Positions 1 to 14,265 of a stretch of 64,000 nt of DNA are shown in pieces. The DNA comes from Blastocystis sp. Blastoise (taxonomy: Eukaryota > Sar > Bigyra > Opalinata > Blastocystidae). Position 1 is the stretch's first letter. Each line of letters begins with the position of its first letter. The stretch is from assembly GCA_039096225.1 (NCBI GenBank), contig JBBPEB010000028.1:1-64000 (forward strand). The letters run 5' to 3'. The notes beneath the pieces were generated by a model. The model was given only the letters and a program-made list of their open reading frames with translations. It did not search any database and was not told the origin of the DNA. The position numbers and the translations under genes are program-made.

Positions 1-159
1 TGAATAATGATCAATTATTGATATTATTTATGACAAACAAATAAAAGAAAACAATGGGATTACTATATAGAATGCATAAAAAGGATATATATAATAGACA
101 AAGAATATAAGAAAAAAATAAATATAAAAAAGTGTAATTAAGAATACAAAAATAATAAT

Positions 160-1101
160 TTATTTTCTAGATCTTCTTGAGTTACTTCGTTCATTGGATT
201 CTTCACTATTATGATTTCGTTTCTTTGAAGAAGTTTGAGAACTTAATTCAGTAGCCATTTGTTGAATAGTTTCAAGTTGTTGTGATCTTTTACGTTGTTC
301 CTCGGTTTCAAATCGTTGTTGTTTCTCATTTGATTTCATAGAATTATTATAATATTTATTTCTTTGTTCTGATTTATATTGATTTGGAACGTAATCTTTT
401 GCATTTGGATTAAGAGACCGATTATCATATCGTTGATCTTGCTCATTATGATAATTATTATTAGAATAATTATGATGATATGAATTCCTATTATTATTAT
501 TCGTGTTATTATTATCTCTTGTATCACGATTATTTGTAGAATTATCAAGACCATGACTATTATAATTTCCAGTAGTATATTTATTACTATTTTCATTATT
601 TGAATGATTTTGATTCTTTTGAGGATATCTATTATTATCATTATTATTATTATCATAACGATTAGATGGCTTATTCATGTTATTATGATCTGAGAATTGT
701 GTGGATCGTCGAGGACTTCGAATTGTTTCTTGATCTACAGAGTGATTAGTCTCTATATTTTGGGAAGATACATGAGATTGAATATTATTATGATTTTTAT
801 TATTATTCACATTAGTATTATCATTATTATTATTATTATGCACATTATTATTCACATCACTATTCACATCATTATCATTCACATTATTATTATTCACATT
901 ATTATTCTTTTCTTCATGTTTTGAATGACTTCGTTGACTTGATTGATTACTACGACGTGAATGATGAACTGATGAAGATTTTACACTAGAATAATCTTTA
1001 GTATCATTATGATGAGAATCACGAGAATTACTATGTCTTGAAGAACGAGTTTCTTTTGTAGATATTTCTTTTGTTATAGGTGTTCCACTAGCAGAAATAT
1101 C

Positions 1102-1133
<32 letters not shown>

Positions 1134-1992
1134 AATAATATATAAAATCTTTAATATTAATAAAAATATGACAATTATAAGATAATTTTAAAAAGAAAAA
1201 GAACATATGTAAAAAATAATAAGTGAAATAATATACTATGTGCATTCTTTGTTGATTCTCGACCATCTGACTGTCTTTTATTCTTATAGGATTGTGAATT
1301 TGCATCTATTCGCTTATTATTATCTTTAGTATCTTGAGATATAGATGCAGATGATTCTGAAAAGCCATATGAATTGTCTACAGTAACAGAGGAAGTAGGA
1401 ATTTCTGACTGATTGATAGAATCCTTCATTTGCAGTTCTTCATCTTTACGTTTGCGTTCTTCTTCACGTTCTTTTCGTCGCTGATCTCTTAATCTACGTT
1501 GCTCTTCTTCTTCTTTCTTACGTTCTTCTTCTTTTTCTTTCAATTTCTTTTCATTTTCTTTCTTTTTCTTCTCTTCTTCTTCTTTTCTTTGTTTCTCTAG
1601 TATTTCTATATCATGAGGACGATATATACATTGAGTGAATGTCTCTATATCATAATAATATTGATATTCTTTGACTTTCGAATACTCATATGCCTTTGCT
1701 GGAACAGATAAACGAATATTTCTCCAGCAATAAATCTATATAGTATTATCTTATTATTATTCTTATTCATATAATATATATATATATACTTTATCTTTTC
1801 TAGGATGATATTCTTGTTCCATTCCATTAGCAGGATCAAAGTAATACATCATATATTCTATATGCTCTTCAGGTGTAGGTTTATGATAAGAAGAAGGAGT
1901 TTTATATTCAGAAAGATCTTCATTACTCTCTTCTGAAAGACGTTTCAACTATATATATATATATATATATAAAGAATAATATTATAAATATA

Positions 1993-2070
<78 letters not shown>

Positions 2071-2628
2071 AATAATATTTTAAATATAAAAAAATATATA
2101 TATATATATATATAAAGAATAATATTATGATGAATAATATTATGAATATAAAATATATATATATATATATAAAGAATAATAGTATAATGAATAATATTTT
2201 AAATATAAAAAAAAAATATATATATATATATACATAATTTAAAGCATTAGAATTTGATTTTAAGAATGATAATTGAGGTAAGTTATTATTTTTCATCATA
2301 TTCTTATACTTTTCAACAGGAAATTGAGAATAATTCTGAATGGCTTTATTTTGTATTACATTAGAAGAATTACTTTCAAGTATCATTTCTGATTGATTAT
2401 TCAATTGTTTAATTGAATTTAAAGGCATATAAGTAGATGGTTGCTTATATGTATCTATAGGAAGAATAGCAGGCTTATTATGACTTTTCCAAGATACCCA
2501 GTTATGCTCACGATCAAGGTGTGTTAATAGGGCTTCTGCAAAGTGCTTTCCCTATATATATATATATAGAAGAGGATAAGAATTATAAATAGTGTGATAT
2601 TAATCATATATATATATATATTTCATAG

Positions 2629-2690
<62 letters not shown>

Positions 2691-4725
2691 TTATAATTAT
2701 AGAAATAGAATGAAATAATAATCAATACTTACTTCATCACCTGATTCTTTTAAAGTATCTATTACTTGCATTTTAATATCTAATAAATCAGGAAATATAT
2801 TTTGTGGAGTTAATGCATGAATAACAGCAGGATTCCCGCGAATATTTTGACTAGAAATTGAATTTCCTTTTATAGTATTATTATTTGTATTATTCATATT
2901 ATTATTCGTATTAATTACTGGTGATTTGTCATTTTTAGTATTAGGAAGAGGAGGTACAGGAATAGGAGAAGTAGTAGTATCCGTAGTAGAAGACATATAA
3001 GAAGAAGTAACTGGATCAAAATCAAGATAATCGAGCAAGATAGTTATCTATATATATATATATTATATTAATAATAATAATTATAGTAATAAATACTTGA
3101 ACAAGAATATCTCTTCTGAAGGATATATCTTGAAGTTGGTTGAGAAACAAAGAAGAAGAAGGAGAATATAATGGAACACGAGATAATTGTGCTATATATA
3201 ATATATATAAGATAATATAATAAATGATATATATAAGATAATATAATAAAGAATATATATAAGATAAGATAATAAAGAATATTATAAAAGAATATAATAA
3301 AGAATATATATATATATATACAGTCTTTATTTTCATCATTCATATTAAATTTAATTTTATTAATAGTAATTTTTTTTCTACTAATACTAGAAACAGTATT
3401 TTCTAAAGTAACAGGAAATCTAGAAAACAATTGAAGTATATCCATAATAAGTATTTTCACTTTAGTATTCCATATATCTAATCCTGAATCTTTTATCATA
3501 AGAGATGAAGGATTTGATAAATATTGCTGTAAAGACCAAAACTGAGCATAAGTATCATAATCTACTTTAAATTCTCTACATCTATAATTATAGTTATAGT
3601 TATAGTTATAGATATAGATATAAATATAGATATAGTTATAGATATATATACAAATAAAATTATAAATAAACTATTAATATAATATAAAAATAATATATAT
3701 ATATATATACAAATCATTATCAAGATTTTCAATAGCAATATCTTTTGGGTCAAGAACAATATCATGTCCGGATAAAGTTGAAAACTTTTGATTGGACCAA
3801 CCGGAAACATGAGTAATAGGAAATACAGAAGCTAAGAACCTATATATATATAGAATAGAAAAATAATTTATATTTTAATTATAATTATAAAGAATAAAAG
3901 GTTAGAATAATAAATATTGTAAAAATATAGTGAAAAAGAATAATATAGATAAATAAAGAATAGAATGAATAACTAATGAGAGAAAAAAAGAATATATATA
4001 TTTATAAACTTACGAATTTAAAGAGTACCTTAAAGATGTATTTTCAGTACGCGACGCTCTTCTTAATAACCGATTTGTAAGACGTAAAATGTAGAGGATT
4101 CCCATAGTAAAACTGGAAACATCGACAAAAAACGGCTGAAGTATTTTTGATTTTAACACATCTATAACGGACCATAGCTGCTCACAAAATTCAACGTTAC
4201 ATCCATCAAAAGCATCACTCATCAAAGTAAAAGGAAGTTGTGTAGACGTTTTCCATTCAGATCGAGCACAATCCAGAGATAGACACATTATTTTTCTAAA
4301 AGATTCTTTGATTTCATCTATACATTCATCCACGACATTTTGAATACTATTCTGATAGGCCATTCGAAAGCACAATATAATCATCTTATCATAGAAATCA
4401 TTGAATGCCTTCTCATCAATGGAATATTGATCTAAAATAGATAAAAATAATAAATTATATTATTGTAAAAACAGAAATCTATGATATTAATCATTTATTC
4501 ATATGAATATAAATAATAAACAGATAAAGAGAAAACGATATATACTTTTGATTTGATCTTTATAGAGTAAATTATCTTTAACTAATTGATCTATGGGTTG
4601 GTTAACTTCATAAGTTGTAAGGAACTGTTCAATGGATTCCTAGTTAGAAGATAAAATATTTTATATATACAAATATAATATACAAGAATATGCTCATGAA
4701 ATAATTCTTTTTGTTTGGTTTCCAT
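160..4725 (-). CDS. THOC1: THO complex subunit 1 (Hpr1/THOC1)
   Basis: This is a multi-exon gene for the THO/TREX subunit that couples transcription to nuclear mRNA export. The N-terminal exons (about 4010-4725) carry a family core, including IPF-like 'PFTLMSDAFDG' and 'LTNRLLRRASRTENT'. The middle exons give 'FWSLQQYLSNPSS' (about 3480-3560). The exon at 2424-2552 gives 'HLDREHNWVSWKS', matching the conserved E-N-W-x-x-W-K block. The distal part is a Lys/Glu coiled coil (about 1300-1620), then an Asn-rich and Arg/Ser-rich tail ending at the TAA at 160-162. The start is the first ATG with an open frame. An exon further upstream reads into this frame but has a stop and no ATG. The animal death domain is not visible. 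Most introns are GTATAT...TATATAG with long TA runs. Family assignment is firm; some exon borders are inferred. Confidence 0.88.
1998..2068. repeat. (TA)n microsatellite in a THOC1 intron
   Basis: This is an almost pure TA run, followed by repeats of a 'taaagaataatatt' unit separated by further TA runs up to about 2232. It lies wholly within an intron of the THOC1 gene. A second long TA run occupies 2631-2686 in the next intron. Confidence 0.9.
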
Positions 4726-4998
4726 ATTACTGAATCGTGTAGGACTATATATGTAAACATAAAATATATATATATGAATAACGAATAATAAATACATAGC
4801 AGAAAAGTACTGAACAAATTATTACATGAATTGATTTTTACAAATTTAAAATAGAATTTCGCTTTTCAAATAGTTTTAATCATGGAAAATAGGTAATCTT
4901 TTTTTATAAAAACACCCAAAATATATTATTTCTTTTCATATCTTTCTTATTTAAGAGATTTGTATATTTGATTTCATTTGTGAAGGAATAATTAAAAA

Positions 4999-5346
4999 AT
5001 GCCTATGCTTCGTGTTTTTACTAATGCTGTTGTTGATAAGACTTTTCAACAAGATTTCTTAAAAGCTGCTTCTAAAGTCGTTGCTACTGAACTTAGAAAA
5101 CCTGAATCTTATGTAACTGTTGCTTTAATTCCAAATACTGCCATGCTTTTTGGTGCTTCTGATGCTCCTTGTGCACAAGCATATCTCTTAAGTTTAGGTG
5201 GTCTTGATGCTTCTGTAAACAGTAAGATTAGTAACAAATTAAGTAAATTATTTGAAAAGTACTTACAAGTTCCTTCAGATCGTTATTATATTCATTTCGT
5301 TGATGCAGATGGATCTTTCATTGGTTATGATGGTGAAACATTCTAA
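4999..5346 (+). CDS. MIF: Macrophage migration inhibitory factor (MIF) homologue
   Basis: This is a single-exon gene for 115 residues, the usual MIF length. It begins MPMLRVFTN, leaving Pro2 as the N-terminal catalytic proline after Met removal, as in the tautomerase superfamily. A lysine at about residue 33 sits at the expected active-site position. 'VALIPNTAMLFGASDAPCA' corresponds to the conserved 'H/AVVPDQLMAFGGSSEPCA' region, and 'PSDRYYIHFVDADGSFIGYDGETF' to the C-terminal block. There is no signal peptide, as in other family members that leave the cell by unconventional routes. It is one of the few intron-free genes here, has more balanced codons than its neighbours, and faces away from THOC1 across a 273-bp gap. 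Tautomerase activity is inferred from the family; the cellular role in this organism is unknown. Confidence 0.95.
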   Translation: MPMLRVFTNAVVDKTFQQDFLKAASKVVATELRKPESYVTVALIPNTAMLFGASDAPCAQAYLLSLGGLDASVNSKISNKLSKLFEKYLQVPSDRYYIHFVDADGSFIGYDGETF

Positions 5347-6251
5347 ATTGTTTCTAATTCTTATTATTTGTTTATTGGAAATTGTATAGAGTTTTGTTTT
5401 GATGCCAAATTTATTAGTATTCTATTCAAAATTTCTCAAGATGATTTTAATAGTTTATGATTGATTTTATGGTTTTATATATGTTAATATAGAATACATT
5501 AATAGTATATATGTCTTTAATATTTAATTTTTATTATTTATTTCATCAAATTGAGAACAGTTAATAATAAGAAGAGTATTATATGAAATGTTTATATTTA
5601 AAGAAATAATTTCAGAATGATAAATCTAATGATTATGATAAATAGATGACAATAATGTACATTTTAAATTATTTCTTATATCTATTAATCTAAATAATTT
5701 TAATATATTTTGATTATTGTCTAGTATGCCTTATTCATTATATACATAAAAATTCTTTTCTATAGAAGTAATGATACATAATTGCATTAATATATATGTT
5801 TTTATTGAAAAGAGATTATTTGCAATAATAATAGAATATAAGATAGAGTGAAGACGTTAATTCTAAATGATTATTCTTATAATTATTAATATAAATATTT
5901 TGTGAAAATTAAATTTAGATATATATACAAATAGTTTAAATTCGTTGTCTCTATGTTCAAGACTTTTATTCATATTATAATGGTTTATATCATGCATAAA
6001 ATATATATTAATTATAAAGGTATAAACAGTTTAACTTATTATTTTAAATCTATTCAAGTTAAATAAAAAATAGTTTTATTTGCTATGAATTATTAAACTG
6101 ATAAATATAAAAAGAATTAGAATTAAACCAATGATTTATTAACTAGAATAACAATATGATATGTATACTTTTACGTAAATAACGACCCAAATAAAAAAGA
6201 AATAAACAAAGTATATATATATAAATAAATGAAATAAATATGAAAGAAGAG
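5347..6251. other. AT-rich intergenic DNA
   Basis: About 900 bp separate the convergent ends of MIF and the folate gene. I see no open frame, RNA gene or strong repeat, only AT-rich sequence with short TA runs. Confidence 0.6.
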
Positions 6252-8721
<2,470 letters not shown>

Positions 8722-8809
8722 ATTAAATAAATCGCAAAAATGTTTATAAGGTCTAAAAAAATGATAACATTTTCCACTTTTTTATATTGGTTTTTTATCA
8801 TAATTTGTG

Positions 8810-9024
8810 ATGGGTTGGGTTAGAACTGCGTCAATTCTTGCAGGTACATTTGTAGGTGCTATGGTTGGGTTTTATGTCCAAGAAAAATATGTTGTCAAGT
8901 ATCATGTATGCTTTATTTTTGTTATTCTAAGTCTCTAATGATTTAATAGAATAGTAGAGAAAAATATATAGAGACAGAAGTAGACAAGAGAATGAAAGAT
9001 TCCAATTCTAATCAATCTTCTTAA
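8810..9024 (+). CDS. 56-residue single-pass membrane micropeptide, STMP1-like
   Basis: Two exons, 8810-8905 and 8950-9024, are joined at a GTATG...TTAATAG intron in phase 0. The product starts MGWVRTASILAGTFVGAMVG and ends in a charged tail ('NSREKYIETEVDKRMKDSN'). One transmembrane helix with a glycine-rich 'AGTFVGAMVGFYV' face is followed by 'QEKY'. This layout resembles the short mitochondrial STMP1 family, which has 'GFTLGNVVGMYLAQNY' and a charged tail. It lies 88 bp from the divergent start of HPPK-DHPS, so the two likely share a promoter region. The frame is preserved across the intron, which supports it being real. Function and location are inferred only from the STMP1 resemblance. 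Confidence 0.7.
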
Positions 9025-9242
9025 ATTATGTTTATTTTATTACTATTTCTATTATTATTATTATTGTTATTTGTATGATAAATAGTTGTTTTGTATGTTT
9101 AGTATTATATATATAGATTATTATATTCTAAAACGTTTACTTCTGTCATCAACAAAGTATTTCTTATAACAAAACTATTTTTTTCAACATAACTAACAAC
9201 CAAAAACATGAATCTACACATAAACATTAAAAAATAAATAAG

Positions 9243-9974
9243 TTATCTTCTTTTAAAAGCTTCTTTATTAAGATGTAAAACACCATCTCTGAATGAACCA
9301 GGTTGAAATTTAAGAACATCACCTGAAGTTTCCTTTCTCTTCTTCTCTTGATGTTTCTTAGCACGAACAATACCTTCTGTTTTATCCTAAATAATATAAT
9401 AATAAATACAATAAGTCTAATAATTATAAATATATGAAAAAATATATATATAAATTTTATAAAATAAGTATTAAATGATATAAATAGACATACCTTTCGT
9501 TTAGCTTTTCTGATATTTTTCTTTAATCCTTGTCGAATGCTCATTAATCTTTTCAAAGGCATTTTTTGTTGAGTATTCACCTTTATATAAAATATATAGT
9601 TTTTAAATAATATAGAAATATATATAGAAACAATAAAAACATACCTTAATTCCAATTTTTTCAAGTTCATACCTCGCTTTCTTTTTATAATCCAAATCAG
9701 AATTAGCTAAAGTGATCAAATAAATAATTTATATTATATTTTAAATAATAAATAGCATCAAGAACATAAATTAAATATAGAAAAACATACCAAGTTCTCT
9801 AATTTCATCATAATGGTCGCTTGTTTTCCATCCTTCAGGTTCCTTTTCTGCTTCTTTTTCCTTTCTTCTATTCTCCTTCTCTTGAAAAATAGCATTTTTG
9901 ATTTTCTTTTGTTTTAATTTGAATTTCTCAGAAGGATCTTCGAAAACAATAACCTCAGGTTGTTTTTTAGACAT
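9243..9974 (-). CDS. Small lysine-rich coiled-coil protein, possibly nucleolar
   Basis: Four exons give about 160 residues: MSKKQPEVIVFEDPSEKF..., then a Lys/Glu coiled coil, 'DYKKKARYELEKIGIK', 'KMPLKRLMSIRQGLKKNI', and a C-terminal 'FQPGSFRDGVLHLNKEAFKR'. The introns start GTATG and are of the conventional type. The basic composition and the closing G-S-F-x-D-G-x-L-x-L motif recall small nucleolar proteins such as the C1orf131 (DUF4602) group, but I cannot confirm the family. The ATG at 9974 lies only 56 bp from the left end of repeat element 1, so its promoter must overlap that element. Confidence 0.75.
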
Positions 9975-11775
9975 TCAGATTCAAATTAACTATAAAACAA
10001 CGAGACTTTCGAGAAATATATACTTTTTAGGGTAATCGTTTTTACACCACCTTTTTAAAAAAAACGACGATTATCCGTGTTTATATTTAAATATATGGAT
10101 GAAGAGACTTTATTCCCGTTGATTTACGAGAGTTTATGGGGATTAGCTTCCAGTTCTCAAAATAGTCAAAATTTTTAAAGAAAAACACAAACCAGTTGAG
10201 TTAAAATATATGCTATACCTATTATTTATTACTATTTTAAATGTAAGAATCATACGAATGAACGTGAAATGACTGCTATAAACATTATTGTTAAGAAGTT
10301 TATGGAAATAAGTGCATTGAAAGTTTTGATTACATGATTAAAAGATTATTACCTATATTAGATGGTGTGAGTATGCTTAAAAGGTCAATTAAGAGTCATT
10401 AAAAGTATTTTTATAAATATAAACGTGTCCATTCACGAATTAATGTCATAATGTCTTTAGAAACAGAGTTATGCTGATTGAACTGATTAGAAAGATGTAT
10501 TTATAGTATTTAAACATGTTATCATTATGAAGAAGTGTTTTATAAATAAAAGACAGCAAATGAATTACATCATTCTGTAGATTATAATATACTATAATTG
10601 ATTACTATTTTTGATTTCTATGGATGATAATAAAGATGAAACAAACAATATAATATATCATAAGGATTTATTAAGAGAGATATAAGCGTTTTAGTTTATG
10701 ATTGAAATTTTTCTAAAATAATATCTATAAATAGGGATATCTATATAGAATAGTTATTTAAACATAATTAATATCGAATACATGTGTATTTATATATTAT
10801 ATAATATATGATATCATATACTGTGTAAATAGATAAGTTTTACATATTATATGATATAAATATTAATAAAATAATAATCTATAATACAATTATGATTACT
10901 ATATATTATATGCTAGATAGTATAGAATAGAAAGTTATCTATATATAATATATTTTATAATAGAATGTAGTTTTATAGTAAAATATAAAGATGATATAAT
11001 AAGAAAAAATGTTAAGATATATAAAAAGATGAATATAAATATTATATATATATATAATATTTACATAGAATAGAATAAACTGAACAATTCCATAAGAAGT
11101 TACTATCACTAAAGATTGATTAACTATATAAATAATAACAGAGAATAAACATATTCTAATCAAGATAAAGCTGCTATAAAATAAATTATAATAGAATAAA
11201 TAATATATAATATATGAAATAGAAAAAGTAATCAAATAGAATAGATGGCATAGAATAGAAAAAAAATTTAAAAAAGAGTACTATAAAACATTATAACATT
11301 ATAATAATAAAGTATAATATAAGAAATAATAATATACAGAATAAGAAGTAATTTAAGAAAATAATATAATATGTATAGAATATAATATAGATTATAAAAG
11401 ATAATAAAATAGAATATAAATGAAAATACAATTGATATTAGATAGTATTATAGGTAATATATAATATAATTAATAGACAATATATAATACTAACTATATA
11501 ATCTTAATTATAAAATATAATATACTAAATTATTTACTACATAATATAATACAATATATAATAGTGTATTACATACTTAATAAGTTAAATCAAATAATAT
11601 ATAATGTTATAACTAATAATACATAATATATACTACACCTTATAATACATATAGAATACTAACTATATGATATATAATGCTTACTATACTAACTACATAC
11701 TATATAATACATAATATTACCTAACTATATATACTATATAGTATATATAACATAAAACAATATAATAAACAAAAG

Positions 11776-11840
11776 ATTTAAGCCAGGAATTGAACCTGTA
11801 TATACATATATATATATCTCCATCCGTTATGGAGCTTAAA
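11776..11840 (-). other. tRNA-shaped sequence in element 1
   Basis: Read on the minus strand, a 7-bp acceptor stem (TTTAAGC paired with GCTTAAA) encloses a D-arm-like hairpin (CCA-TAACGGA-TGG with the GG pair in the loop) and a T-arm-like motif (AGG-TTCAATT-CCT). Between the two arms, where the anticodon arm should be, there is only a TA repeat. Length is 65 nt, shorter than a normal tRNA. An identical layout of 73 nt occurs in element 2. It may be a tRNA relic or a tRNA-like element component; no anticodon can be assigned. Confidence 0.55.
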
Positions 11841-13799
11841 TAGAATGAATAAGAGTACTAATAACTGAATAGAGAGTACATGAAAAAAATAGAAATAGTA
11901 GTAGTAACACCATATACTGTACCAGAGCATAGATAAACAGATGGAGAAATTAATACCATAATCAAAGCTACTATATATAATAAAATAGAATGATATGAAT
12001 ATTTAAACACTTATCAAGATAAAGTATATACATATATAAAGAAATTAATATAAAGGAAATATATATCGAAACATAGTATATATAAAGAGTTACAGAGACA
12101 ATATATATATATACTGGTAATAATAAGTAAATAACGTAAAAAAAGATAATAATACTATAAGCAACATTGTTCATATATAAATAGATATAGAAACATAATA
12201 TATAGAAGAATATAGGTATATATTCATATAAAACAGATATATATATAATCATACAAATAAGCAGATACGTAAAAAGAAAAGTAATATAAATAAAAAGATA
12301 AATATAACTAACACAAAACGATATAAATAGGAAACAAGATATAATACAAATATGAAGACAATAAATATAATATACATAAACCAAAACATGACCCATATGA
12401 CAAAGAGTAATCCAAGCCAATCAATAAGATTGAAGAGAGACACAAAGAGACAAAATCATGTAAGAAGAGAAAGACAGAACTATAAAATAGAAATAGTAAT
12501 ATATATATAAATTAGCAAGAGGAAAACATATCTAAAGATAATAGAATAATAATAATAGAGAGTAAATAAAACGAATAGAAAGATTTTTAAAAAATGAAAA
12601 AATAGAATAATAGAGATATTAATAGTAATATATATATATATATACAGAACAATAATTAACCAATTTAAAGAGAATAGATAGGAACACATCAAACAAACAG
12701 ATTCAAATAATAGAAAACAGCCTATATAATCAATCTATAGAAAAAGGCCACAGAAAACCACAAGAAAGGAATACCATGCTGGAAGAATCATAAGAAATAC
12801 TAGATTAATAGAATAATATAAGCAATAATAGATAAAAAGATATAGATATAACAATATATATATACCTAAAACAGCATGAGCAATAAATCGGAAGGAAAAT
12901 ACCACCAAGAGTATATATAGAGGAAGCAAGGAAGCACTATAATAGAATATATACATAGAAACATAGTATAAAACAAATAATAGAGATATTAGTAAGCTAA
13001 ATATTAATAACAGTAAATATACATATATATACGAATAGAAACATAACAAATAATAGACCATTAAAGAGCCAAGAGAACGAAAACAACAATAAGAAAGGCA
13101 ATAAACCTATAAATATATATAAGCTAAAAACAATATATATTATATAGATTAATTAATATAAATGATATAAGGTAGTATAATATATAATAGAAATATGTAA
13201 ATATAAACAAATATACACATATAATAATAAAATTAATATATATATAAAGAAATAAATACATAATAGAATCAAAACAAGACATATAGAATAGATGAAGACA
13301 AATATAATAATGAAAATAAAAGTAAATATAATATATATATACATACCTAAAACACGCAAGAAATCAATTCAAATCCATCTGAATAGCATCAAAAGACCAT
13401 AAGCTATTCAAGGAAAACATTAGAGAACCAAAGAAGAAAAGAAGTGAGAAGAATGGAGATGATCATCGTCTTGTCTATCATCAATACTATATATAGATAA
13501 TATATATAAGGAAATAAATGATAATAAATATATTTAAATACATATATATTAATATAATAGTAAATAAAAGATAAAAAACGAATAAAAAGAAAAGAAAAAT
13601 ATACAAAAAACCATCAAGAAGAAAGAAGACATCATTTGAACACTCTAGACAAGTTATAAGATATCATACTTGTTAGAAGACCATCAATAAAAAAAGAAAA
13701 GAAAGAACGTAGTCCATGATGAGTCAATTGACCCTTAGACTATATAAAAATGTGATAAAAGCAATATATAATATATGTATATACCTTGTATCATTATTA

Positions 13800-14080
13800 G
13801 ACACATTAAAAACAACTGAAAAGAACAAGAAACGGAGATGACCAATCAGGACAGTAATAAGACTTTCTATATACACAAGGATAAGCAAATAGATAGTTAA
13901 TATAGAATATATACCTTTCAGAACATTTTGAACAACCACGACAGGAATTGCGATTTTGACGATTGGAACGACTAGAAGACCTAAAAATGAACCAGCTACG
14001 AGATATAGAGTAGATAAATAAATGAATAACATACGGAAATAAATTCTGAAACCAACATTTAACAGATACACAAGATAAAT
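13800..14080 (-). pseudogene. Cys-rich open stretch in element 1
   Basis: On the minus strand one frame stays open through 'SSSRSNRQNRNSCRGC' and 'CRGCSKCSER' (to about 13918). A GTATAT...TATATAG intron follows (about 13872-13917), then 'KSYYCPDW' and a stop. The C-x2-C-x2-C...YYC pattern recalls the zinc-binding tail of piggyBac-like transposases. In element 2 the same stretch has lost cysteines (CRGWSKRSE) and contains a stop. A second overlapping frame is also open but is purely hydrophobic. Coding status is uncertain; at most this is a relic. Confidence 0.3.
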
Positions 14081-14085
14081 AAAAT

Positions 14086-14265
14086 ATGAGATTTGAAATC
14101 TGTTTTTGGTGGCAATGTGGGATTAGACCGCGTGAACAAGAATCATGTTTATTTAAAAGATCTCGTCATAATCTTAATGAAATTCACGACTATATGAATT
14201 TCATTTTTGATCATCTTCAAATAGTGTGTTATTCTAAGTTTATATGTGTTTTTGAGTATATATAA
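14086..14265 (+). pseudogene. 59-codon open frame in element 1
   Basis: This open frame starts MRFEICFWWQCGIRPREQES and ends ...CVFEYI before TAA. The element 2 copy (start at 26909, minus strand) keeps MRFENCFWWKCRIKPRE but stops after 17 codons. It matches no family I know. It could be an exon of a dead element gene or a chance open frame. Confidence 0.25.

Noticed and set aside
11971-13359. Several hydrophobic minus-strand proteins in element 1
   Set aside because: Composed of AT-rich, intron-like sequence (Tyr, Ile, Leu, Phe), overlapping in several frames, with no family resemblance and not kept in element 2.
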